Shown: positions 7,756 through 15,301 of the stretch, one piece after another
How positions within the stretch are numbered: position 1 is the stretch's first letter
How the letters are laid out: each line of letters starts with the position of its first letter
DNA from: Muribaculaceae bacterium
Lineage (GTDB): Bacteria; Bacteroidota; Bacteroidia; Bacteroidales; Muribaculaceae
NCBI GenBank assembly: GCA_017940245.1
Contig: JAGAYZ010000021.1
Coordinates: 17,408 to 81,407, forward strand
Length of the DNA: 64,000 bases
Direction of reading: 5' to 3'
Notes under the pieces: model-generated
Told to the model about the DNA's origin: nothing
The model's database searches: none
The model's input: the letters and a program-made list of their open reading frames with translations, nothing else
Program-made: the position numbers and the translations under genes

Positions 7756-9456
7756 TTATGGATATTGAATGTGATGTAAACGAAATTGTTCAACGTCTTG
7801 CTTGCGCATTCCGCAATCGTCCAGTCGGTGAAGTTCATTGTGGTCATTGACATAAAGACGCTGAGATGGTTTGAATGCCGCGTTGCCCAATGCGTGCACA
7901 GGCATGAACTGCCGTGTTTTCACACCAGCCAGATCCAGCATTGTGTGGAAGGTAACCATCCCCGTGGATATGGGCAAATCTTTGTGCCTTAAAATGTTAT
8001 GCCATTGTACAGGATGAAGAGCACGCCATTGTTGCGAGGCCCACACAATAAACGGCACATGCATGTGATAATACGTAGGATTGGGCGACGCATGCAGGAA
8101 GCGACCACGTTCATCGTCGTAGATATCTTCGCCATGATCGCTGGTGTAGAGCATGACAGCGGGCTGCCCGCACTGCTCCAGCGACTTCATCACTTGCGAC
8201 AGCACATAATCGGCATAGTGGATGGTATTATCGTAAGCATTTTGCAGTTCTTTGCGACTTTTCTTTGTGGCCGATGGAAATTCGGTAGGCTTGAACAGTT
8301 CAAAGCGTTGCGGGTAACGATCACGATAATCAAAATGTGACCCATAACAGTGCAGCACAATCAGCAATCGATGCCCCGCATGCTCACGCAGACGCTCATT
8401 TAATTGCTTAACGAGTTCTTCGTCATACACATTGGCCGTCATGGGCAATTCATCTTTTGTAAAATAAATATCCTCGGCTTCACAACCCAAATAGTCGATA
8501 AACGAGCCGTTTCTACGCTGATTACTTATATATACTGTAGCAAAACCGGCCTCACAAAATGCACTGATAAGACCTTTTTGCGTATATAGACTGTCGTAGT
8601 CCAGTTCACTACCCACTGCCGTGAGCAGTAGGGGCACACTCTTGTGAGTCGTGTTACTCATGGTGAGGGCGTCACGGTAAGCAACTATCCGCGCCGAATC
8701 GTTAAGGGCTTTCAGCAAAGGGGTCGTGTTCCGTTCATAGCCATAAAGCGACATATTATCGGCCTTTGCGGTCTCTCCTATCACTAGCACATACACTTCG
8801 GGCACTGAATCGCCACGCACGTTAACGGCCTGATGCTTAAACATGCGAGAAGTTACAGGATACCTGGCCGATTTGATGGCACGATCCACACTCAGTCCCA
8901 TGTTATAAGTCACATTGACAGGAAAAATGTCGTCCTGGACAGCAAATCGGCGATCCACAAAATAGTTGACACCAAGCAGTATAAAACCGACTACCGACAC
9001 AACACCTCCCAGTATGCGCTGGTTTCGCAAGAATGCCCAGTGAAGCGTCTGCTTGTTGCGGATGGATATAATAGACAGTACGATGCCTGTGACATATACC
9101 ACCACTACAAATATTACCGATGGATATATCTGAAACAGCAACTCATTGGCCTCGGTAACGTTAGTGGTGATGACATTTAAAAACATATCCACTGCCACCG
9201 GTCCCTCGCCAAACAAGTAAAGCAGCACAATCTCAAATGCGTCAAAGAAAATGAACAAGAACAGCCACCAGAACATTTTTCCGGGCTTATCTTTTAGTGT
9301 CATGGCCGTCCAAAACAATCCCAACGGCAAAATTATATTTACAACACGAGTGAGTACACTCGTAGGTTCGGTAAACATCATGAACAGATTGGGAAGAATA
9401 AGCATTCCCAGAAATGTCCAGAACAATACGTACTGATTTTTAACAATAGATTTCAT
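7756..9456 (-). CDS. Phosphoethanolamine transferase (EptA-like, sulfatase fold)
   Basis: Inner-membrane enzyme that transfers phosphoethanolamine from phosphatidylethanolamine, most often to lipid A; the acceptor here is inferred. About five N-terminal membrane segments (residues about 8-165) precede a periplasmic sulfatase-fold domain. The nucleophile region reads VLVIGETAKADNMSLYGY with Thr229 in the position of the EptA catalytic threonine, and TSDHGEDIYDD provides the conserved metal ligands, with HASP nearby. The length of 566 is typical. It follows the Omp85-type gene by 16 bases and precedes the LUD gene by 6, so the three are probably one transcript. The envelope setting suits lipid A modification and polymyxin resistance, as known for this family. 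Confidence 0.88.
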   Translation of the reverse strand: MKSIVKNQYVLFWTFLGMLILPNLFMMFTEPTSVLTRVVNIILPLGLFWTAMTLKDKPGKMFWWLFLFIFFDAFEIVLLYLFGEGPVAVDMFLNVITTNVTEANELLFQIYPSVIFVVVVYVTGIVLSIISIRNKQTLHWAFLRNQRILGGVVSVVGFILLGVNYFVDRRFAVQDDIFPVNVTYNMGLSVDRAIKSARYPVTSRMFKHQAVNVRGDSVPEVYVLVIGETAKADNMSLYGYERNTTPLLKALNDSARIVAYRDALTMSNTTHKSVPLLLTAVGSELDYDSLYTQKGLISAFCEAGFATVYISNQRRNGSFIDYLGCEAEDIYFTKDELPMTANVYDEELVKQLNERLREHAGHRLLIVLHCYGSHFDYRDRYPQRFELFKPTEFPSATKKSRKELQNAYDNTIHYADYVLSQVMKSLEQCGQPAVMLYTSDHGEDIYDDERGRFLHASPNPTYYHMHVPFIVWASQQWRALHPVQWHNILRHKDLPISTGMVTFHTMLDLAGVKTRQFMPVHALGNAAFKPSQRLYVNDHNELHRLDDCGMRKQDVEQFRLHHIQYP

Positions 9457-9472
9457 ACAACATCATGTCGAT

Positions 9473-10627
9473 TCAAAAACTCTCATACACTGCCATCACG
9501 AAACCGCTATGACCTTTCTTCCCCCAGCCATAATCTAAACGAATGTTCATGTGTGGGCGCAGGGCAAAGCGGTAACCAATGCCGAAATTTGGCAACAACT
9601 GGCCAAAACTATTTGCATCATGAAACACATTGCCAACACCCACCCAGGCTACGACTCCATTGCGTTTCCACACATGCTGGCGCAATTCCACTTGCGCGGC
9701 CATACTATGCTTGTCGCGAAAACGCCCCTTGTAGTAACCACGCATGCTGGAGTTATCGCCTAATTGAGCCAGATTGGCCCACGACGGATTGCCTACATTG
9801 AAGAGGCCGCGCAACTCCCCGGCAATTACCCCACCCTTCCACACTTTGTGATAGACCGAAGCACGAAAGTCGGTAGAAGCGAATGCATAGTGATTCCAGA
9901 GGAACTTGGGATAAAACATCTGTTTCAAGTGAATATATGCTCCACGAGAGGCATCACGCATCAAGTCGCGACTATCGTACTGAAGTGCGAAACCAAAACC
10001 ATAGTTGCGTATCGTATGGTCTTGCCCCTCAAGCAACTCTGGGCGCGCCAGGGATTTGCCTTTAACTGTGCGCCACTCAGCCGATGGACCTAAATAAAAC
10101 TTTGGAGCCACCCGAAAGATCATATCGGCCTTCATTTTGATTTCATTCTGCCGCAGTTTACTTTCATTTGCATCATTATTCCCCATTTCATAGCCCATTC
10201 CCCAAAAGTTTTGAGGAGAATAGCCCACTCTGAGTTCTGCATTGATTCGCTTACTGTCGTGAGGGAACAATAAAGTGCCCGATGCACTGACCGACCAAAA
10301 CCCGGCAGTCGAAACATCAACTCCGGCCATAAAATTGGAAGGCTGCATAGAAAAATCACATCCCTTCAAGCGGAATTCCATAATGCCATATAGGGCTAAG
10401 CCCAACTTGCTATCGGTAGAATAATGCGGTCCGCCCAGCACCAGCCACTTAGCCTTGTTGCTATTTTGTTTTGCACTGTCACCACCATTCAGGTAATTGA
10501 CCAGTTTCTGAAAAAAACTCAATTTTGGTTTTACTTTTGTGCTATCAATAGCCACCGTATCGCTTTGCGAATAGACGTTAAATGACAAAGTCACACAAAA
10601 TAATATGAAAATCCATATTCGTTTCAT
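9473..10627 (-). CDS. Omp85-superfamily outer-membrane barrel (surface antigen D15 domain)
   Basis: 384 residues: signal peptide MKRIWIFILFCVTLSFNVYSQ, a short linker, then a beta-barrel resembling the C-terminal half of BamA/TamA. The conserved Omp85 loop motif appears as SSMRGYYKGRFRDKHSM (cf. (V/I)RG(Y/F)), and the chain ends in alternating hydrophobic/aromatic strands finishing with MAVYESF, whose terminal Phe is usual for barrel proteins. There are no POTRA domains, so this is a short barrel-only member and not BamA itself. It starts the operon with the phosphoethanolamine transferase. The promoter -7 box lies only 4 bases from the ATG, which predicts a leaderless mRNA. Confidence 0.85.
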   Translation of the reverse strand: MKRIWIFILFCVTLSFNVYSQSDTVAIDSTKVKPKLSFFQKLVNYLNGGDSAKQNSNKAKWLVLGGPHYSTDSKLGLALYGIMEFRLKGCDFSMQPSNFMAGVDVSTAGFWSVSASGTLLFPHDSKRINAELRVGYSPQNFWGMGYEMGNNDANESKLRQNEIKMKADMIFRVAPKFYLGPSAEWRTVKGKSLARPELLEGQDHTIRNYGFGFALQYDSRDLMRDASRGAYIHLKQMFYPKFLWNHYAFASTDFRASVYHKVWKGGVIAGELRGLFNVGNPSWANLAQLGDNSSMRGYYKGRFRDKHSMAAQVELRQHVWKRNGVVAWVGVGNVFHDANSFGQLLPNFGIGYRFALRPHMNIRLDYGWGKKGHSGFVMAVYESF

Positions 10628-10631
10628 TCTG

Positions 10632-10662
10632 CAAAATTAATGTCTATTTTTATGACAGCAAA
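10632..10662 (-). promoter_or_regulatory. Housekeeping promoter of the Omp85-type operon
   Basis: On the minus strand TTTG (10659-10662), 19-base spacer, TAATTTTG (10632-10639): an exact match to TTTG-N19-TAnnTTTG. The box ends 4 bases before the ATG at 10627, so transcription should start at or just before the start codon. Confidence 0.8.
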
Positions 10663-10691
10663 ATGCGAGCACAAGAATCACATGTTTACGT

Positions 10692-12293
10692 TCAACTTCT
10701 TAATATGAGGTTAATAATTGCATTTACATCGGTTACGTCAACCTTTCCATCATCACTTATGTCGGCCGAACCGGGATAATCCTGAGAATTTTTAACCTTC
10801 AGAATGATATTGATGGCCGCGTTCACATCGGCGACATCCACCTTGCCATCGCCTGTCACATCTCCGGTCAGTAATGCTGTGGGATCATAACCCAGTTGCT
10901 CGTCCATCCAAGTCAAGCGGTCGGTGAGCCAACTCTTGAGATAAGCCACTTCATCTTCATAGTTGCTGGCAATATACTCATTTGGCCACACATATTGCCC
11001 CCATCGCGGCCATGCGCGCGAGTTTCTCGTTTCGGCACCATTGCTTGTCAAGACCGTCGCCATTGAATCTACCAAGTTCATCAAGCGGTCGTCCCTGAAG
11101 TTGGAGCGGCGATAGGCAGCCCAACGAGCCTTGAGTGCAGCGGTATAGTTCTTATCTTTGTTCAGCTTATACCACCAGAACGGTATCAGCTGAGAATCTC
11201 CATTTTGATTTAACAAATCATTATTTTGATAAATCCATGAATCGGTGCGCCACCCATTGTAATAATCCGAATTACCATAGCCCAGATTAAAATCCCACAA
11301 CACCAGTTTGAAGCGGTCATCAACGCTTTCACGATGCTTGTAAATCTTGCAACTCAGCCGGTATCCATCTACATTATGGGCAAATTCTTGAGCTAGTTGG
11401 TAATCCATAAACGATTGCACATCAATATATTTCGCATATCCATTAACGGGATCGGTATAATCAGATGCGGCAAAAGCATCTTCCATAGCATCGATAGCAC
11501 CATGAATATAATTTAGCTGTGAATCGGTCATCTCATCATATTCCGGCGATTTATACTGAAAATTGATATACTTCCACCTATATTGAGTTCCCGTTTTGCT
11601 CACAGGATGATATTTCGACGTGTAGGTCTCTTCATCGGTACGATCCACTTCTAGCAAATATCCACCGGTCAGTTCATCGCCTTGCTCACCCGGGTCGTCT
11701 AAATTAAGTCTTTTCTTGCCTTTCGACACCACCTCACACATGATGTAGACACCATAGTAAGTGCCATCCAGTATCATCTCGCAAAATTTTCCGTGGGGGG
11801 CATAATCCATCCAGGGGCGCGACAACTCAAAAGCCAGCAGGTCGCGCATCATGCTTTTATCGGAATATGGAGCAAGCATGGCCCAGTTATTGTCTTTCCC
11901 CATGCCCAGAATTTTCACCTTGGTTTTCACTCCACCATCCTCCAGTGCCTTATCAAGCGTGCGGAATGAATAAGGTTTCTTGTCACTACTGGTAAAAGAT
12001 GTATTGCCTCGATAACGGATGGCTACGTAGCCATCGTAGTCGATACGCTGATCGGGATGCGCTACAGTATCGGCATAATTCAGCTGCCCATCACCATTAT
12101 CAATGATCTTCATGTGAGCCGTAATGCGCTCATAACGGTCTATCATGTTTCCATCTACATCAAGAAACACAATGGGCAGATTAGTTTCATTGAGACGCAC
12201 GTTTGTGTTATCTGGCAGATAATTATCCCAGCGCTGTGCATATCCGGCCATAGCCAGAAACACACCAAACGCAAAAAACATAATTCGCTTCAT
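10692..12293 (-). CDS. CotH-kinase-family secreted protein with C-terminal dockerin-like repeats
   Basis: 533 residues with a signal peptide (MKRIMFFAFGVFLAMAGYAQ). The central part shows CotH-family blocks: AIRYRGNTSF, KPYSFRTLDK, SDKSMMRDLLAFEL, GTYYGVYIMCEVV, GGYLLEVDR and LVLWDFNLGYGNSD. CotH of Bacillus is an atypical protein kinase; secreted Bacteroidota homologues have no settled role. The C-terminus (about 475-533) holds two calcium-loop repeats, GDVTGDGKVDVADVN and DISDDGKVDVTDVN, very like the pair inside the 3913-6978 gene. No cohesin or scaffoldin is seen in the window. It is monocistronic, with a promoter just upstream and a terminator of iorB behind that. Confidence 0.85.
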   Translation of the reverse strand: MKRIMFFAFGVFLAMAGYAQRWDNYLPDNTNVRLNETNLPIVFLDVDGNMIDRYERITAHMKIIDNGDGQLNYADTVAHPDQRIDYDGYVAIRYRGNTSFTSSDKKPYSFRTLDKALEDGGVKTKVKILGMGKDNNWAMLAPYSDKSMMRDLLAFELSRPWMDYAPHGKFCEMILDGTYYGVYIMCEVVSKGKKRLNLDDPGEQGDELTGGYLLEVDRTDEETYTSKYHPVSKTGTQYRWKYINFQYKSPEYDEMTDSQLNYIHGAIDAMEDAFAASDYTDPVNGYAKYIDVQSFMDYQLAQEFAHNVDGYRLSCKIYKHRESVDDRFKLVLWDFNLGYGNSDYYNGWRTDSWIYQNNDLLNQNGDSQLIPFWWYKLNKDKNYTAALKARWAAYRRSNFRDDRLMNLVDSMATVLTSNGAETRNSRAWPRWGQYVWPNEYIASNYEDEVAYLKSWLTDRLTWMDEQLGYDPTALLTGDVTGDGKVDVADVNAAINIILKVKNSQDYPGSADISDDGKVDVTDVNAIINLILRS

Positions 12294-12310
12294 CAGTTAT
12301 ATATTTGGTG

Positions 12311-12340
12311 CAAAAGTACAAAAAAATGACTTACCACAAT
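12311..12340 (-). promoter_or_regulatory. Promoter of the CotH-family gene
   Basis: Minus strand: ATTG (12337-12340), 18-base spacer, TACTTTTG (12311-12318). The -7 box fits TAnnTTTG exactly and the -33 element has one mismatch. It ends 17 bases before the ATG at 12293. Confidence 0.6.
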
Positions 12341-12357
12341 ACATTTGCAAAAAGAAA

Positions 12358-12395
12358 CTGCGAATTGGTGGAATTTGACTTCCTCCAATTCGCAG
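12358..12395 (-). terminator. Terminator of iorAB
   Basis: Stem CTGCGAATTGG / CCAATTCGCAG, extended with one G-T step, followed on the minus strand by a T-rich tail (TTTCTTTTT). Located just past the iorB stop at 12418. Confidence 0.85.
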
Positions 12396-12417
12396 CGGAG
12401 CGATTGTTGTTTCGGTA

Positions 12418-13005
12418 TTATTTCTTTTGGCGGCAACCATGCTCATAACCAGCACGGAAAGCAGCTATATTGGTATCGACAATTGTTTGACCCTTGCGTT
12501 CAAACACGTTGGTGATACCTTCTATCAACTTATCTGGTTCCAGGATGTCGAGCACCGAGGCTGTAGCTCCCAGCAACACCATGTTGGCGCTGCGAGGCGA
12601 CTGCACTTCTTTGGCAATTGCTTCCACGTCCAGACGTATCACATTGTTCACCTTGTCCAGCTCTCCGTTAACCGCATCCATTTCAGGATAATTGGGGATA
12701 TTGACAAAGGGTGCGGAAGATGTAATAATCCAGCCATTGGGTTTGAGATAAGGCAGATAGCGCAAAGCCTCCATGGGTTCAAGTGACACAATCAGGTCGC
12801 ATCCACCAAGAGGAATCAAATCGCTGTGAATAGGGTCAGAGCTGATGCGCAGATTGCTCTGCACATCACCACCACGTTGGCTCATTCCATGCACTTCGGC
12901 TTGCTTGAGATATAGATTCTGGTCAAGTGCTGCCCAGCCTATTACCGTTGCGATGGAGAGGATACCTTGTCCTCCCACGCCGCACAAAATGATATCTTGT
13001 TTCAT
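12418..13005 (-). CDS. iorB: Indolepyruvate:ferredoxin oxidoreductase, beta subunit
   Basis: 195 residues, gamma-type pyruvate/2-ketoacid oxidoreductase domain. Begins KQDIILCGVGGQGILSIATVIG, the typical glycine-rich motif of IorB, then QAEVHGMSQRGGDVQSNLRI. Partner of IorA in the oxidative decarboxylation of aryl pyruvates made by transamination of aromatic amino acids, giving aryl-acetyl-CoA and reduced ferredoxin. Its ATG overlaps the iorA stop by 4 bases (ATGA), so translation is coupled. A strong terminator follows. Confidence 0.93.
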   Translation of the reverse strand: MKQDIILCGVGGQGILSIATVIGWAALDQNLYLKQAEVHGMSQRGGDVQSNLRISSDPIHSDLIPLGGCDLIVSLEPMEALRYLPYLKPNGWIITSSAPFVNIPNYPEMDAVNGELDKVNNVIRLDVEAIAKEVQSPRSANMVLLGATASVLDILEPDKLIEGITNVFERKGQTIVDTNIAAFRAGYEHGCRQKK

Positions 13006-14636
13006 TGTCTTTGCGGAGATTTTAAGTTAGGAACTGTACTGTTTTTCTTCTGAGCGGCATGCCGCTTTGCAGTCTGAATGCACTCGCGACGAGCAATAAT
13101 GACCGAGACGTCCGGATAGTCAATTTCTTCTTTAATAACGCGCTCCATCTCCTCATAGTTTTTGGGAAGAGGCACGATGACACGCACATGTTCGGGAGCT
13201 ACGCCAAGTCCGGTACAGATGCTCTCCAGGCGGCCTGTGCCGGCAGAGTCCTGACCGCCGGTCATACCCGTAGTCAGGTTATCACTGATGCAGATGGTAA
13301 CATGAGCCTTAGAATTTACGGCATCGAGCAGACCAGTCATTCCACTGTGTGTGAATGTCGAGTCGCCAATCACAGCCACCGCGGGATGCACACCAGAATT
13401 AGCGGCACCTACAGCCATTGTTACCGATGCACCCATCTCCACACAAGTGTGGAACGCATGGAACGGGGCAAGCCAACCCAGCGTGTAGCATCCGATGTCG
13501 CTGAACACGCGAGCCGACTCTATGGGTTTAACCACATTGTTGAGTGCTGTGTAGAAGTCGCGGTGTCCACAACCCTGGCACAATGCGGGAGGACGCGGTA
13601 CAGCGACCTGCGAAGCTTCGCCACGGGGCAACTGGGGCAGCCCAAGAGCTTCACGCACACAATCGGGATTCAACTCGCCTGTGCGAGGAAGTGAGCCATC
13701 CAAGCGTCCCTTGACGGGTACCGGAGTGTCCAGCACACCTTTAATACGACTTTCTACCAGAGGCTGTCCTTCTTCCATCACAAGAATGCTCTTGCACTCC
13801 GATGCCATGCGACGAATCAAAGCCTTGGGAAGAGGATATTGAGAAATCTTCAGCACCGGGAACGGGCAACCTTCGGGATAGTTCTCCATCAGGTAATTAT
13901 AAGCTATACCACAGGCAATGATACCCATGCTCTTGTCCTTCCCATCGATGTACTGGTTATTGCCCATCGTTTCTGATTGATGCTCAAACTCGGCATAATC
14001 CTTAATCAGTTGCACGTTGCGCACTTTGGCATTGGCAGGCAAAAGCACCCACTGGCGAGGATTCTCGGGAAAATGCAACTCATTCTCGGCTCTCACTTCG
14101 CCTGTTTCTACCACAGCACGAGAGTGAGCCATGCGAGTAGTCATGCGCATGAGTACTGGAATGTGGAATTTCTCCGAGAAATCATAAGCCTGTCCTATCA
14201 TTCTATAAGCCTCTTGCTGTGACGAAGGCTCAAAACAAGGCACCATGGCAAATTCAGCATAAAAACGAGAGTCCTGCTCGTTCTGTGATGAGTGCATTGA
14301 AGGATCATCGCAAGCTGTTACCACAAGACCGCCATTAGCACCTGTCATTGCGGAGTTCACAAATGCATCGGCACAAACATTCATGCCCACGTGCTTCATG
14401 CACACCAGTGCACGTTTCCCAGCAAACGATGCCCCAATGGCCGATTCCATTGCCGTTTTCTCATTGGCACTCCATGTGCTGTGCACACCACGCTCTTTTG
14501 CCAGCGGATGCTGCTGAATGAATTCCGTAATCTCGGTAGACGGCGTTCCGGGATAGGCATAAACGCCCGTCAGTCCGGCATGAAGCGCACCCAAAGCGAG
14601 TGCCTCATCACCGAGGAGAAGAGTTTTGTTGTTCAT
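13002..14636 (-). CDS. iorA: Indolepyruvate:ferredoxin oxidoreductase, alpha subunit
   Basis: 544 residues from the ATG at 14636 (NNKTLLLGDEALALGALHAG follows); an in-frame ATG at 14678 would only add an unlikely leader. TPP-dependent subunit of aryl-pyruvate oxidation. Seen: the N-terminal pyrimidine-binding domain (TGVYAYPGTPSTEITEF), a central transketolase-C-like domain, and the TPP domain with CQGCGHRDF and GDSTFTHSGMTGLLDAVN. The chain stops soon after the TPP domain (RRECIQTAKRHAAQ); the C-terminal two-[4Fe-4S] ferredoxin module of archaeal IorA, with repeated CxxCxxC motifs, is absent, so electrons must leave by another route. Cotranscribed with iorB. Confidence 0.93.
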   Translation of the reverse strand: MNNKTLLLGDEALALGALHAGLTGVYAYPGTPSTEITEFIQQHPLAKERGVHSTWSANEKTAMESAIGASFAGKRALVCMKHVGMNVCADAFVNSAMTGANGGLVVTACDDPSMHSSQNEQDSRFYAEFAMVPCFEPSSQQEAYRMIGQAYDFSEKFHIPVLMRMTTRMAHSRAVVETGEVRAENELHFPENPRQWVLLPANAKVRNVQLIKDYAEFEHQSETMGNNQYIDGKDKSMGIIACGIAYNYLMENYPEGCPFPVLKISQYPLPKALIRRMASECKSILVMEEGQPLVESRIKGVLDTPVPVKGRLDGSLPRTGELNPDCVREALGLPQLPRGEASQVAVPRPPALCQGCGHRDFYTALNNVVKPIESARVFSDIGCYTLGWLAPFHAFHTCVEMGASVTMAVGAANSGVHPAVAVIGDSTFTHSGMTGLLDAVNSKAHVTICISDNLTTGMTGGQDSAGTGRLESICTGLGVAPEHVRVIVPLPKNYEEMERVIKEEIDYPDVSVIIARRECIQTAKRHAAQKKNSTVPNLKSPQRQ

Positions 14637-14774
14637 GTTGTTTATATTTTTTATCAAGATTCTGAATAGAAGAATCAACTGTTACGTTAAGCGTCACGAA
14701 ATTAGTCATAATTTGTGACATGAACAAGTATTATATTAAAATTAACATTTATGCAGTTTTATGCAGATTCTATT

Positions 14775-15275
14775 TTATGCGTAGAAATAACGGCTTTCAG
14801 AACGCACCAACATGAGTAGATTTTTCTCATTAACTCCTTGTGATACAAGAGACTCTCGAGGAATTAATAAAAAGTTATATGGGCGCACGCGCAGATGGAA
14901 ATAATAGTATCGATCATCGCGAGTCACCATTTTGATGTCTTGCCAGGCTATGTTGCGGGATTTCATTCGCTGGTCGGTGAAGGTGAGGTGTAGTCCCTCC
15001 TTATCTATTTCAACAGTTTTTTCCATCAGCGACCACCGCACCTCTAGCGTGAGTGCATAATTAATGTAGATGAGTATCATCAGCATGGGGAATACCATAA
15101 ACACCAGCATCAATCCCACTACGAGCCATCGCACATCGTGCATCAGAAGTCCGCCTATGCCACACACCAGCAGGGGTAATAAGAACCATGGCCAATTCCG
15201 TCTAAAATACATTTGCCACAACGGCCGCATATATTGCCCCGACTCCACCTTTATATTTTCTAATTTTATAGACAT
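14775..15275 (-). CDS. Small membrane protein, possibly YcxB-like
   Basis: 166 residues from the ATG at 15275 (MSIKLENIKVESGQYMR); a start at 15290 would add five. Two adjacent membrane segments (about 30-75; FLLPLLVCGIGGLLM and LVVGLMLVFMVFPMLMILIY) are followed by a soluble domain containing EIDKEGLHLTFTDQRMKSRNIAWQDIKMV and YFHLRVRPYNFLLIPRESL. That arrangement recalls the YcxB-like family, in which a PH-like domain follows two helices. It lies directly downstream of the metallophosphoesterase gene, 26 bases after its stop, so the two are probably cotranscribed. Function unknown. Confidence 0.65.
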   Translation of the reverse strand: MSIKLENIKVESGQYMRPLWQMYFRRNWPWFLLPLLVCGIGGLLMHDVRWLVVGLMLVFMVFPMLMILIYINYALTLEVRWSLMEKTVEIDKEGLHLTFTDQRMKSRNIAWQDIKMVTRDDRYYYFHLRVRPYNFLLIPRESLVSQGVNEKNLLMLVRSESRYFYA

Positions 15276-15301
15276 TTCACAGTTTATCACGAGGGTGGCT
15301 T

